Assembly: GCA_021234155.1 (NCBI GenBank)
Contig: JAJEKV010000071.1
Span: 186,001-250,000 of the forward strand
Length of the DNA: 64,000 bases
Origin: Isoetes taiwanensis
Taxonomy: Eukaryota > Streptophyta > Lycopodiopsida > Isoetales > Isoetaceae
Direction: 5' to 3'
The first letter of the stretch is position 1, and each line of letters begins with the position of its first letter. Positions 41,008 through 54,115 of the stretch are shown here, piece by piece. The notes below the pieces were generated by a model. That model was not told the origin of the DNA. It saw only the letters and a list, made by a program, of their open reading frames with translations, and did not search any database. Position numbers and translations under genes: made by a program.

Positions 41008-42332
41008 CGCACCTTGGAGTCGCGCCAACAACTCTGGGATCAGAGGAAGTGGATATCGATTTGGCACTGTGATTTTATTAAGGCCACGATAATCAACGAC
41101 CAGACGCAACGAATCATCATTCTTTTTGACAAAGAAGATAGGCACTCTAGCAGGGGATTGAGAATGTCGAATGAAACTAGTGGCTAGATTCTCTTCAATA
41201 TAATCCCGCAAAACTTTCAACTCAGCAGGAGATAGACCATATATCGGACCATATGGCGGCATTGTCCGGGCTGCAAATCAATAGGACAATCGTATGAACG
41301 ATGCTCTGGAAGCTTGCTGGCCTTGACTTTGTCAAAAACATCAGAGAAGTCGCCATATTTATCTGGGAGCATTGGAGCAGACTTCACTGGTGCCGAGCTA
41401 GGCGACGGGTGAACCTGGATTGCAGATACCGAACTTAGATCTTGCCTTCCAGATTTAACGAACTTGCGAAGAGAAATCTTCGAGGTACGAAACTGAGGAT
41501 GTGAAGAAGCCTCTACAGAAGCAGAAGCAGGAACATGAGCAGAAACAGGAGTAGGAGCAGGGGCAACTGGAACAGAAACTGGAGCAGGGACCGAAGCAAG
41601 AACTGGAGTAGGAGAAAAAGCAGGAACTGGAATTGGAGCAAGAGCATAAACTGGAGCTGGAGCTGGAGCTAGGACATCATCGAGAATATGATCAGAGTCT
41701 GGGGCATGAACTGGAGCAGAGGCAAGATTCGAATCAGAACATGGAGTAGAAACAGGAACAACAAGGATGGAATCAGGGGCCCACGATACTGCACGGATCG
41801 AAGTCGATGTTGGTATAGAGACTTGAACTGCAGATGAACTGGAACTAAAGCTAGAACCAGCAAATCGAAATGATCTAGTACGCCAATCAATCTGTGAGTT
41901 ATGTAACTCGAGCGAGGGCAGACCCAAGACTATTGGCACATGTGGGCTAGCGATGAGATTGAAGGAAATACTACAAGAAACTCCCTGGAACAAAACCTGA
42001 TGAGGCGCAGTACATTCTGTGACTGCACTCGAGGAGTTTCCCGTTCATTAATCACTTCGACAGGATGGGGTTGCTCAACCTTGCTTCTAGGGATGGTGTG
42101 CTACGCACTATCCATAAAGCAAGCATTTGCACCACAATCAAGTTGCGCCAATGCTTCCAATCTTTCAACCTCTGATTTCAATGATATAGAGATGAAGAAT
42201 GCCTTGCTAACCTTATCTGATGGAATAAATATGTCAAGAAGTATGGAAGGAGTCTGAGACAAAGCGGCCAGCCGACGAGAGACTCCTACTACTCGGACCG
42301 GCCCCTGAAAATTTTCAACTGATTTGGGCACC
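41008..42332 (-). pseudogene. Chromovirus protease, Ala/Pro/Val linker and start of RT
   Basis: From high to low coordinate: VVGVSRRLAALSQTPSILLD and LDCGANACFMD (aspartic protease active site region, with DCGA in place of the usual DSGA); VLGLPSLELHNSQIDWRTRSF (protease end); a long Ala/Pro/Val/Ser-rich linker of about 130 residues (41,400-41,800); then [58 protein letters not shown] and [15 protein letters not shown], the start of Ty3/gypsy RT. A frame change lies near 41,240. It is cut at 41,008 by the DIRS right end and at 42,333 by a repeat. The copy at 28.1-28.8 kb shares the linker. Confidence 0.8.
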
Positions 42333-42645
42333 TAACTATATTGTTACCCTTTTATTACTTAACAGTTAGGTTAAGTTAGTGCTTAACCGAGTTAAGTGTA
42401 CCTCTCCTAGGTCACTTAACTTCTAGTTTAAAATAAGGGGAACAGTTAAAGTTTTAACTTAACTTAACTTAACTATTATCAGTATGAAAGTGGCCTAGTT
42501 AAGTTAACCATAGTTAAAATTTAACCAAGTCCTAACTTAACTGGTAGTAACTTAAGTGTTAGTGTGAAAGCAAGTTTTCTTTATTTGCCCTATTTAACCT
42601 AACTTAACCGCTAGTGGAAATTGACCCTTAATCCACTTCATGGAA
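42333..42645. mobile_element. Short (AACTTAACT)-rich element, MITE-like
   Basis: About 310 bp dense in TTAACTTAACT and AGTTAAGTTA words on both strands, so it can fold on itself. Its right end (CGCTAGTGGAAATTGACCCTTAA) resembles the right end of 53,800-54,115 (GGCGAGTGGGAAATAGCCCTAA). It directly abuts the broken chromovirus. No coding capacity. Confidence 0.55.
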
Positions 42646-43471
42646 TCATAAGCTAAGAAGAAGAGAACAAGGCTGATGTGCTCAAAAATGTATTTATCTT
42701 TATGGAACCTTTATATAATTGGATCGTTAGGCTGCAAAATCAAAATCAAAACTAACTTAGAATATAGGCTCTTTCAATAGCATTAGAACCCACCACATAT
42801 CACACTAGCATGAAGACGCACGAATGTAACAACTCCGTGTGGACACAATTGTCAAGTCTCTGGACAGAACTGTGAAGTCAATTTGGGTTCTAAGAATCAC
42901 GCTTTTTTACCTTATACCATGTGGCAGCATCTTATGAGAACATATCTAAAATTCTTTGGAAAAGAAGAAAGAAAGGATAGCTAGCACTTTGTATGTCACA
43001 CACATGGCAACATCCTATGAAAAAATATGGTAGTCCCCTAAATGTCCCAAGAGAGACTTGAACACAAGACCTCTTTATCGAACCAAAAGGAAAGCTTTTT
43101 ATCTCCAAAAGGAAAGCTTTTTATCTTCAGCCTCAACTGTGCGCAAGTGTCTTGGATTTTCTTGAGCATAGAGGGGGAATGGATGGTGGCTATTAGGTTT
43201 GAACTAGCTAATGAGATAGGGAGCACGGAATTACAAGATTTACAATTAAAATTATATAAACTTGTTGGCTATTCTCATATCGTGTCTCCAATATGCATTT
43301 TGTTCATGGTGCGGGAGAAACATTTATTCACATGAGTTGAGAAAGCATCTCTTGCACAATAGGAGCATGGTTGCCTCTTATTTATATAAAGGCTCTGCTT
43401 GTTATTACAAGTACTTTTCTAGGTTGGTTTCAAGGTTGAAGCCAAAAACGTTCACCCAAATTTCCAGTCGG
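42646..43471. other. Stretch downstream of the phosphorylase gene, no gene
   Basis: Contains the probable 3' untranslated region of the phosphorylase (- strand) at its upper end. GGAAAGCTTTTTATCT occurs twice in tandem at about 43,090-43,127. Nothing else is recognised. Confidence 0.5.
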
Positions 43472-46400
43472 TTAGTTTACAGGCACGGGTTTGATCTTCC
43501 AAATGTCTTTCGCATATTCATGAATGGTTCGGTCGCTGCTGAATTTGGGGGATCCAGCAGTGTTGAGAATTGACATTCTTGTCCATTTCTGAAAAAGGAA
43601 CCACAAGAATAGTTTAGCGGCATTGAGGCCGTGGAAACTTTCGAAGAATTTAAGCTTCAATTACCTCTTTGTTCCTGTAGGCTTCATCCACTCTATCTTG
43701 ACACTCTATGTAGGAAGGGAAATCATATCCAACAAGAAAATAGTCCCCTCTTCCGAAGCCACTATTTCCTTCAAGCGAGCTAAGTAAAGGTTTGTAGTCG
43801 TAGGTTCCAAAAGCCCCATCTTTTATGAACTTTACAGCTTCCAAGAATCGTGGGTCGGGCTTAAACTGAAACACAGATATAACGCATGAATCTGTCAGGT
43901 GTAATAGCATAATGCAACAGAAATTTGCAACTGGTGATGAAAATATAGAACATCTCGTGATTTTCCAAGTTCAACATTGCATAGCATAGCATGAATACTC
44001 GAAGATAAGAATTTGGATGTCATCAATACCTTCCCTTCGATTCTCTCTTTCCTAAGACCCGCAATTTCATTTGCCAAAGCACCAAAAAGGAAAAAGTTCT
44101 CCTCCCCTACTTCTTCCCGTATTTCAACATTTGCACCATCGAGTGTACCAATTAAAACACAGCCATTCATTGCAAATTTCATGTTGCTTGTTCCACTGGC
44201 TTCCATTCCTGCAGTGCTGTAGTGATGCAAATCCCACAATAAGCAAACTCTTTCCAGCATTCTCTGCCAGGCATCTATATATCATTGTAAAGTTCTGACT
44301 ATTGTCCAATAAATACATGCCGTTATCTTGAGTCAAAATTTTATCACCTATGCTACAGGCTGTTCTGCAGCAACTTAAATATATGCTATTTAAGAAACCC
44401 AAATGCCAAATATAGAAACTCCTGAACATGTGAGGGTATTACCTGATGTGTTCTGAAAGTTCACTTGCTGGAATAAGAATTTCTGCAACGTTAACATTGT
44501 AATCAGGGACAAATATCACCTGAAACAGCATCAGTCGTCAAAATCAGAGAATAAGATTTTTTATCTAACGTAGTACATCAACAGATTTTTTCTTCCTCTG
44601 CCTCATGTGCAACAAGCATACAAATAGTTACTACAATGGAATCTTGGTCCTTTATTCAGTTTAATCAATCATGAAATTGTGGCATCTTCAGAATAGAAGC
44701 AAAGACACTGGCATAGCATGCAGTGATTTCCATTTGTCTGGCCAAGCTCATGTTATATACCGATAGGAAGGACAATGAATCTAGCCTGTGCAAGACTACT
44801 TCGAGACTTGTTCTTTTGCATTTTCTGTAATGAAAAACTGGTGACTTCGTAAACATCAAACTCGTGGAAACATCACCTTAAGCAGATCTCCTATTTCTGG
44901 ATCGTTGTTCACTACTTCACCAACATCAACAATCAACTTCACAATTTGCTTTGCAGTCCAATAGGTTGCAAAGGCTTTTCCTCCAAAAATGCATACACGT
45001 GGCACATATTTTCGTGCCCTTTCTGCTGAAGACATTTCTTTCATCTTCTTGTACCTATATATAATGCCTAATATATTCATAAGTTGACGTTTGTACTCAT
45101 GAATGCGCTTAACCTGAAACATAGAACATGCTATGTCACCCCCAAGAAATATCTCCAGATGAATGAACATAACTCAAGCTAATGACCATCCCCCACCTGA
45201 ATATCAAATAGAGAATCTGGATTAACTGCATAGCCTGTATTCTCTTTGATATATTCAGCAAGCTTCGCTTTGTTTTTCTTTTTTGCTTCTGTCCACTCCC
45301 GCTGCAAATCTTTATTATCTACAAACTATACACAAACGACGGAAAAGCTTAATGATGTTGGATAAGCAATCAATCTCTACTTTAGTATATGAAATTGATG
45401 AAAGCAGAACATTGAACACAAGAGGAGAAGATACAACTCACAGGAAACACTAATTGAAGCTTTTAACTAATGGGAAAGTGCCACTTAGCAATATTTGCCA
45501 TGTCATAATGACACGTATACAAAGGTATGACAGAATTTACATCCTAACAGAATGTACTATCTAACTTTATGCAGAGGTGGTTGTTTGTTGCCAAGGTGAT
45601 AAGAGAAATCATTCTTACATTTCGGAGTCCAGCAAGCTTCTCTGTCTTGAGCACCCAATCCTCAGATCCCAACCATTTCGTCAGAACTTTACTGAGCTCA
45701 GGATTGCAAAATCTAATCCAGCGCCGTGGAGTTACACCATTTGTTTTGTTTTGAAATTTCTCTGGCCAAAGCTGACATGCAGGAAACCAAAAATTAGCTA
45801 CAATTTTAAGAGAGATCTTACATTTATCTAATACATCAGCCATAGGTTTGCTTCTTTTGCCAACCTTGTAAAAATCATTGAATACTTCATCTTTCACTAT
45901 CTCACTGTGAATCTTGGCCACGCCATTGACTGCATGACCTGCTATTACACATAAATTTGCCATCCTCACTTGTTCAGGGCCATGTTCCTCGTCCTTGTCA
46001 TCTTTTATGGGGGGGCCATTGACTGTATTCTGCCCCTTCTTTTTGTCAGATGGAAGAAGAGAGGACAAAGACTTCGGCAATTCGACATTTTCCATGATGC
46101 GCATGTGGATGATCTTTCTTTCAATTTCAGCTTTGTTACTTGTGCCGGCCTTTGAGATCAGATCTTTGATGAACTGCAAGAGAATATATTAAAATATATA
46201 TTTAAGCCATGCCGGCAATGTTTTAATTAAGCTGCAAATCATTCCAAACTATTCTTAACAGCAGGAATACCTCCTCGTCAATTCTCTCAATAATTTGAAC
46301 ATGGCGTGGTAACAACTTTCGCATAAGTTCTAGAGGCCACTTCTCCAGAGCCTCTGGGAGAACTGTATGATTAGTATAAGCCACAGTTCTGCCAACACAA

Positions 46401-49078
46401 AATTAAACCCCTTATGAGCACAATATCAGAGCTCAGATAGCAGTTCCCTCTACTACAAGACGAAGCTTGAGACAATAGCCAACAAGTACTCCTAGATCGT
46501 GCACTTACGAAAAGATTTATATACAAATAGCTGTTACAAAATCACGCACTTACTTTGTGGTTATCTGCCATGCTTCATCCCAAGATAAACCTTCCTCATC
46601 GACAAGTATTCTTATCAGTTCTGGTACACAAAGTGTGGGATGCGTATCATTCATTTGAATTGCCACTTTTGAAGGAAAGTTTGACCACTTTACATTCCCT
46701 TGAGAATGTTTTTTGAAACGTGCAATCATATCCTGAATTGAGGCTGAACATAAAGTGTATTGTTGCTTCAGTCGGAGGATTTTGCCCTCGTCACTTGAAT
46801 CACCCGGATAAAGAACATAACAAATCTGCTCAACCATAGAAGAATGATATATTAGAAAAAATACTAGGAACTGTCTAATAAGCTGGAAGTTGACTTCAAT
46901 AATGACATAGAATATTGATTCTATAAAACACATACTTGTTCTGCACTAGAAAGAGCCCGGCCAGCCTTTTCATGTTCCCCTTTATTAAATGATGGAAGAT
47001 CAAATTCTTGTGAAGTTACTATGGTAGACCAGAGCCTTAGAAAAATGGTATTCTTGGTTCCATATCCGGGAATAGGTACATCATACGCCACTGCTTTCAC
47101 AGTTTCTCCTGGAACCCATTTCTGGTTCCCACTCTTGTACCTGACTACCTTACCAAAAAACTTGACAGGATATGAAATATCATTTCTTACAATTTCCCAA
47201 GGATTTCCAAGCTGCAGAAGCACAAAAGGACCAATGCTTAATGACCAAAGACAACCAAAGTTCTTTTGAATTGTCAAAATTACCTCTAGCCAATTCTCAG
47301 CAACTTCTTGTTGACCATCTTTTGTGATTTTCTGTTTGAAGAGGCCATACTTGTAACGAAGTCCATAACCCCATGCAGGATAGTTCAAGGTAGCCAATGA
47401 ATCCAGGAAACAGGATGCTAGTCTGCCAAGGCCTCCATTGCCTAATGCAGCGTCTGGTTCCTGTAAATGACAGAAAGATGCCTATTATATTTGGGACATT
47501 GGACTCGCTTTGAAAAAGAAGACTGCTTGGGTGGTTTTGAGTGATGGCTTGGACAAAAGTGTGGCCTAAAGAAGAATAAAAACTGATGTTAACTATTGAT
47601 TGGTTTAACTGTATTGGCTTTCTTAATCCTTTCTTAGTTCACCAGCCAGTAATCCTTCCTTTTCCAGTTCAAAAACCATAACATTCTGTCACCTTTTTTA
47701 CAGGATGTTCTCTCGGAAAACATTTTTCTTACAATCTCCTCCAGCTTTGGATAAAAACTTTTACAAGATTTGACATCCTATTGGTCAATTATGCTTTAGC
47801 AGCTAATGCCTTATTATGCCTTTATAGCAAATGGATTAAAGCCATCGGCATAAAGGTCTAGACTACCACTAGCATTCAGGTGTTAAACGTAAACCATAAC
47901 ATTCCAATCACTTTTTTCTCTCTTTTGAAAACATTTTCCTTGCAATCTCCTCCAGCTTTGGATCAAAAATGCTACAACATTTGACATCCTAGTGGTCAAA
48001 TTGTGCTTTAGTAACCAATGCCTTATTGTGCCTTTAGATTAAAGTTCATTGGCATAAAGGTCTAGACTACAAATAGCATTAAGGTGTTAAACGTACGAGC
48101 AGAGAAAAGCTTGTCATTACCTGTTTTGTTGTCGTTTCGAGGTCATAACCCAGCTTTTGGAGTGCTTGCCCATAGGAATCCACTAATTTTAGATTTCCGA
48201 TAGCATTCAACAAGGCTCTTCCCTGCAATAATAAATCAAAGGAATAATAAGTATACTGCAATGTCTGGTACCCAGATATCCAGGGATACCAGGAACGAGA
48301 AACCCGGTTTCGACGAATTGTTGCTAATTATTTTATTAATCTAGAAAAGGAATCTTTTTATCTGACAGCTATCCAGAATATACGCCCAAAAGAATTCTTT
48401 ATTCTGCAAAGATGCTGTTTTCATGGAACAGAGGCGTTCTAGCTGACAAATGTAGACGCTATGATTTTCCTGATTCCTTCAGACAACGCAAATCCTGATG
48501 GATATTTTCGTACAATCAATGTGCTAACAAATGCTCACCTGAAGAAACTCCATAGAAAGGTAGTGTATATGCTTTGGATCGGCCTTCTGGAAATGCAAAA
48601 ACGTTTCATTTGAGTTCTTGATGAGATGATCCCGTACTGCCTGAGCTGTGGCAATGTATGCCTGCTTTACTTCGAATTTTAAGGGCGAGAATAACGGATG
48701 GTATTCTGCATGATATTTTATGTTTGAAGCAATGGCTAATGCATCTTCTGAAGCAGGTGCCGGAATAGCTTCTATAACTGCAAAATAAACCATAAATACA
48801 ACGATTTGGGATTTAAACGATTCTTATAACACTAATTGATCAATTAGTAATGACATAAAAAGCAATCTTTCAAGCAATAAACCTTTGTCCTGGTCAGATT
48901 TGGATCTAGGCTCGCTTGCAACGCATCTTATCTGCAATTTTTGGGCAGATCTTGATCGAGAAAATGCAGCTCCGATTTGGCTGCTCTGCTGGAAAGAGTA
49001 AAGACTAGGAATAGTTGCGGATTGGCCGTCTTTGAATGGAGAGGGAGCGATTCTGTGCGTCGGAAGCAGGGCAGCCAT
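43472..49078 (-). CDS. PHS1: Plastidial alpha-1,4-glucan (starch) phosphorylase, 15 exons, intact
   Basis: It catalyses reversible transfer between alpha-1,4-glucan ends and glucose-1-phosphate, with pyridoxal phosphate, in the plastid. Exons (- strand): 48883-49078, 48539-48777, 48121-48222, 47284-47460, 46936-47211, 46554-46825, 46271-46388, 45865-46173, 45619-45771, 45197-45325, 44877-45113, 44443-44519, 44030-44216, 43665-43865, 43472-43588. They add up to 2790 bp (929 residues plus TAA) with consistent phases and GT..AG borders. The N-terminus ([15 protein letters not shown], Ser/Arg-rich) looks like a plastid transit peptide. Landmarks are [71 protein letters not shown] and [14 protein letters not shown], whose Lys binds the cofactor. 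The charged insert before [12 protein letters not shown] marks the plastid L-form but is short, about 40 residues against roughly 78 in potato. The cytosolic form lacks transit peptide and insert. Confidence 0.95.
47678..48100. repeat. Tandem duplication of about 210 bp within phosphorylase intron 3
   Basis: Two units (about 47,678-47,890 and 47,891-48,100) share CATAACATTC, CAATCTCCTCCAGCTTTGGAT, TTTGACATCCTA, TGCCTTATT and GGCATAAAGGTCTAGACTAC in order, with about 80% identity. It explains why this intron is longer than its neighbours. No effect on exons. Confidence 0.75.
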
Positions 49079-52051
49079 GGTTTCCAGTTATGGCTGTGCA
49101 GTGAGAAGGGATTTATGAAAGGCCCGTTTGCATGGACTCCTCGTCAAAGCAACAGTGGTCTACCCAATCATATTTCTCCACATTGATGCTGACTCATTTT
49201 TCACAGGAAAATATCTTTTTGCTCTACTTGTGACATTTGTTTTCTAGTCCATATTCTCTTATTCTATGACATCTAGCCTATGTGACCCCTATGGTCTTAA
49301 ACCCGAGATTAAGTGGCTTATGTCTCCACTAGCATGTAAAGATCTCCCTTCTATAATCTATTACCATAGGCCTAACTCATGGACTTCAATTCAATTCAGT
49401 TTGCTCCCATTTAAAGATCTCCCTTCTTCCTCTCCTATTACCACAACTCATGGACTTCTTGCATTTCATAGGTCCCCCAATTCACGTGGCATGTATGTTG
49501 TTACGCACGGATCGGAGAATAGAAAAAAGCAAGAAGTGTTACCGATGCAATAGGTAATCCGAAATCAATCGACCCATCTGTCATTTCATATTGTTGGCAT
49601 ATGCTACATGGCATCACCAAAATGCCCCACTCTGAGAAAAAATGAGCCAATTGTCATATTGTATGCATCAAATTGCTCTTCCAAGTACCCTAACTATGGA
49701 GAAAACCTAGTTCGTTGTATGTGCTTCCAATTTGTTGTTTTTTATCCAACATTCCTGATTCTATCTGTTGTAATGCGCAATAAATTCTCAGGTATTTCAT
49801 CCTTCTTATCAAATATATCTTGGGCTCCATTTGTTTGCTGTGGATTCTAATTCCACGAAGTTATTTGTCATTTATAGGGGAGGGCGAACTCGGTTCCAAA
49901 TGTTTATCTATGGGCTTGGGATGCATGTTCAACAACGTCTATATCAACCATCTTTTATCCACCACATAATTGTCTATACGGTCAAACCCACTACAAGATT
50001 CTTTTTTTAGATTCTTTTCTTAGATTCTAAACAAAGTGCACCCTAGACTACTTCAGCCGTCGGATCTATCAATTACAGAATTGTCTATACGGTCAAATCC
50101 ACTACAAGATTCTTTTCTTACATTCTAACCCACTACAAGATTCTTTTCTTAGATTCTAAACGAAGTGCACCCTGGACTACTTCAGCCGTCAGATCCATCC
50201 ATCTTACAGCCCATATAGTATATTGGGGCCTCTGGGCAGCTCTCGTTTCGATTATGTTCATTTATGATTGTGGGTGCTATGATTCGAAAATATGAAATAC
50301 AGGTTCGCTTAAGGTTTTGAAATATGAAATATGGAATATGGGGACTCAAACCTCTACCAAAATAATTCAATATCCTAATAAAAATGGTTTCAACAATGCA
50401 ACCAGTAAGTTAACATGATTATTTTTCCTGTTAAATCTATGTTTTTTTTTTTTAATAATAACCCGTTCAATTGTTTTAGGGGTATGGTCTATGGTGATTT
50501 ATGCATCCATATTAAATCCCCCTAGAACCCCCTGTTATTGTGCTACATATTGCTGCTAGAATGAAGATGGGAAAGAGATTTGAGTTTTGAATACGTTTTG
50601 CAGCTCATATTTTATTGTTGGTTCCATTTCTTTTTTGCTCTTTTGTGCCTTTGGATCTTATGCTTTTTTGTTTCTCCTTCATTTTCTTTCTTGCACAAGA
50701 GTAATCATTGGTGCATAAATGTTTTGCTATAACTGTGCTAATTGCATTTCTTGAGTAGCATCTGGCGAATATTCTAGACACCTTATATTCTCAAGTAAAG
50801 TTCATGAACATTTCTGTATCAATTAAAAATGTTTGTTTAAATTTTACTTAAACAAAAAACAAGAAATGGTGTGTCTTAGGCTCTTGATTTTTTTCGTTCT
50901 GCAACACTTACATAATGATTGTGAGTGCTGCATATAGAGTAACATACCCAAAAGAGAATTAATTTATAAGAGGAATGCTTGCAGAATAATATGTTGCACC
51001 TGAAAACTGAGACACAAACATCCATATGGATCTGCTTTTGGGGTAAGCCAGCCTTAATTTTTAGGCACAACGCATTTGAGAATATTGTTCTTTCCTTCTA
51101 AGCTCTTGATTTTTTTTTTTTGTTTGCAGCACCTAAATTTGGTAATAATTGTGGAGTGCACTAAATATAGAGTAACATACACAAAAGGAACTATGATAAT
51201 GATTGTGGAGTGTGCTGGGATTATAGAGTACAATACATCTATCCACACTATATGTTTCACCTACAATATTGAATCACATGTGGTTGTGATCTCCATCGAG
51301 GTAATAGAACCTCACCCAAATTCAACTTTGAAGGTGGTAATAGCTTATCAAAAATTCCAATGTCTTACGTGCAATTAGTGTGCAAAAGTTTTACATTTTT
51401 GTAGTGTAGTTGAATTGCAAAAGACCATATGAATGATCAATCTTGCTTCAATCTTAAGTATTCCAAACCATAACGGTCTCTCCCAGCTCTTTTCATGCTA
51501 AGTGCATTAGATTTATGCTAGAATGATAGTGCACATTTGTCATCCTTAGTGATATGATCTCTCTAAGAGGCATTACATACTGCTGATATTTAGATGGTGG
51601 TGAGGTAAAAGCTTCATGCCTATTTTCATGGTGCTAGATTACCACAATTCACACAACAAAAAGATGATATAAACTATCCGTGGAGTAGGTATCTAGTAAA
51701 AATTCACTTCAAGAGGTTGCATATTTATTTTGATAAATTGCCTATAATTGCCTAAATTGCCTAAAGTGCTTAAAATGACAGGTAGATTACAAGCAAACCA
51801 TAGGGCAATTAATAATGCTCGAGCTAAAGTGAGGCTGAGATGAAGATTAGACCATATATCATCCACATACCATCTCATGGCCCCATGGAAGTCTCCGTGG
51901 ACGTAAAAAATATTATCTTATCCTAAGCGAACAGATAGACAAAAAATAAGACCGTCTGTGGTCCTCAATAATGATCATTTTTCTAGGGAGATTTGGGCTC
52001 AACTTCATCCTTTTGAAGTCATTCAACAGTCTCTCCACTCCATCTAAATTG
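49079..52051. other. Non-coding stretch upstream of the phosphorylase gene
   Basis: The first few hundred bases should hold the phosphorylase promoter, but I see no certain element. A unit of about 115 bp beginning AATTGTCTATACGGTCAAA and containing ACTTCAGCCGTC is duplicated at 49,967-50,204. A second repeat (CTCTTGATTTTTTT..., TAGAGTAACATAC) occurs at about 50,880-50,950 and 51,100-51,185. No gene recognised. Confidence 0.5.
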
Positions 52052-52560
52052 TGTGACGACCATACGAATATTCGTATCATACGAACATTATACTCGTATG
52101 TACAAAAGATGGTCATCACACAGATGCAAAAGGGTACAAAGTTTGAACTCACAACCTTCCAGTTGCGAGTCACACACCCTTGCCAAGTGTGCTACCAATA
52201 TTTGTTGAAGATATTCCTTCACGTCTTCCTCATATGTGGGACTATCTCCAGGAGGTTATAGAATATTCTAGAACCTAAATGCATGCGCGACACTCGGCGC
52301 GATCTCATCCATTGGAGTGGCACGATCCTGACCGTTGGCCTAGATATATAAGGAGGCACCTCCTTCTTGTCGAACCATTCCGGTTCAACGCCAGTATTGA
52401 GCCTTCTAGACATCTGTCTCGTGTTCCTGCTTGCCTTCGGGCCATTGTACTCTTGATTCCTGTTCATATATCAGATTCTTTGCCAACCTTGGCATATTTT
52501 TTTCGTATTTCTTGCATATTTTCCACGTATTTTCCTTGTTTTAACATAGATTCATGACAA
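52052..52560 (+). repeat. 5' LTR of a chromovirus copy
   Basis: Starts TGTGACGACCATACG. Homologous in reverse orientation to the LTR at 29,942-30,488. The first 75 bp fold back (TGTGACGACCAT against ATGGTCATCACA). The right border is uncertain because about 100 bp around the LTR/internal junction are deleted compared with the other copy. Internal sequence leading into gag follows. Confidence 0.7.
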
Positions 52561-52586
52561 TTTGAACCGGAATACCTTACCGGTTC

Positions 52587-53440
52587 TTGTCTGCTCTGAT
52601 TCTAAGCGTCTTTTTGCTCGTATTTGGTGATTTTATATCTATAAAGGAGGTTTTGACTTTATTACAGCAGGTCCAACAGCTTGTTCAAGTATGCCAACAA
52701 TTGCAGTTGGACAATAAAGAGCTTAAGGAACGTGTTGCTTCACATGAATCTGCTTCTAGCTCTGGATTGAGGCTATCAGAGCCTAAAATCAACCTGCCAA
52801 AGAAGTTTGACGGCACTCGGTCCAAGCTCCGTGGTTTTTTTAATCATATCAGGCTTGTGATCCAGCTCCACCCTCATAGATATTCCACGGTCGAGGAACA
52901 AATTGGGTTGATTGATTCTCTCCTCACAGGGCCAGCTCTAAGTTGGTTTGCTCCTTTGTTGGAGAAAGGAGCCCCAGAGTTGCAAGATTTTGCTGCTTTC
53001 ACTGCAGAGCTCGAGGCATGCTTTGGAGACACTGATCGCCAGCGCACAACAGTCACAAAACTTTGCAATCTAAGGCAAGGCTCACGTTCAGCTTCAGTAT
53101 ATACATCAGAATTTCGTCAAATTGCGGTAGATACTACCTGGGATGATGTTGCACTTCGAGATTATTTATGACGGGAGTTATGTGAAAATGTCAAATATAT
53201 GCTGTTGTCTATGGAGGACTCTCAGACTTTGGAAGAAGCCATCAGATTTGCAGTTCGACGTGATAATCAGCTCTTCGAACGTAGGTAAGAGAGATGTAGT
53301 CAGGTCTTCCCAATCACACAAGCGCCTGTAGCTATGGGCAGTTCGAGGACCTTTATCTGCCACCGAGAAGCAGCGTCAGAGAAAGGCTAATCTTTGCCTC
53401 TACTATGGAGGAACTGGACATATTCAATTTTTATATGAAA
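52587..53440 (+). pseudogene. Chromovirus gag, truncated after the zinc knuckle
   Basis: The 194-codon frame starts in the internal leader and holds a helical segment (TLLQQVQQLVQVCQQLQLDN). PKINLPKKFDGTRSKLRGFF and a typical Ty3/gypsy gag core follow (LLTGPALSWFAPLLE, ACFGDTDRQRTTVTKL). After a stop at 53,170 it continues with LEEAIRFAVRRDNQLFERR and LCLYYGGTGH, a zinc knuckle with one Cys changed. Homology ends at about 53,435. Gag forms the particle in which reverse transcription occurs. The missing protease and pol are not on this strand nearby. Confidence 0.75.
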
Positions 53441-53799
53441 ATGACTTATTTCTCCTCTTTGAATAGCTAGACTAGCTCGAGGATGAAAAGTTTTTGGATT
53501 GCCTTTGCTCAAGGGACAATTCATTAGGATCGAATTGAATTGGGGGTTAGTTTTGGGATCTTGGCATATTTTGGGCATATCTAAACATCTATTGACTAGA
53601 CTTTGTAGTTCTTTTTTCGGTAGAATTTCTAGATTTTTTCAAGAAGCATATACAGTTTTTCCAATGCCAAGAAAAATGTGACACCCACCAAAAATAATGA
53701 GACATCCAAATTGAGGTTCAAAAAGTGAATACAGAGAAAGAGAAAATAGAGACAAAAATATCGGAATATAGAAAGAGAAGAGATAGAAAATAAACCTTG
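53441..53799. other. Stretch without a recognisable gene
   Basis: AT-rich sequence between the broken gag and the short element; nothing recognised. Confidence 0.4.
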
Positions 53800-54115
53800 T
53801 ATGATATCTTTAACTTAATGGCAACTCTTAACTAAAGTTAGAAATGGACTTAGTTATCTCTAACCTAACAAAGGCTCTTAACTACTAGTGTGAAGCACCA
53901 ACTTATTATATATGTTAAGTTAAGTTGGTTTTATGAATTTAACCTAAGTGATCTCTAATAAATGTAGTGGAAATGTATACCTTCGTAATCCGTTAAGTTA
54001 GTCTTAACTTAACGACCTTAATAGGAAAGCATAAGCTCTTCCTAGTTAAGTTAAGAGATAACTAATTGGTTAAATTAACTTAACTTAATGGCGAGTGGGA
54101 AATAGCCCTAAGTTG
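53800..54115. mobile_element. Second (AACTTAACT)-rich short element
   Basis: Same composition and similar right end to 42,333-42,645. Dense TTAAGTTAAG/CTTAACTTAA words allow folding. Non-coding. It lies near the other edge of the phosphorylase-containing segment, again next to chromovirus sequence. Confidence 0.5.

Noticed and set aside
42333-42645. (AACTTAACT)-rich segment as telomere-like DNA
   Set aside because: The words are AACTTAACT/AGTTAAGTT mixed on both strands, not a TTTAGGG-type head-to-tail array.
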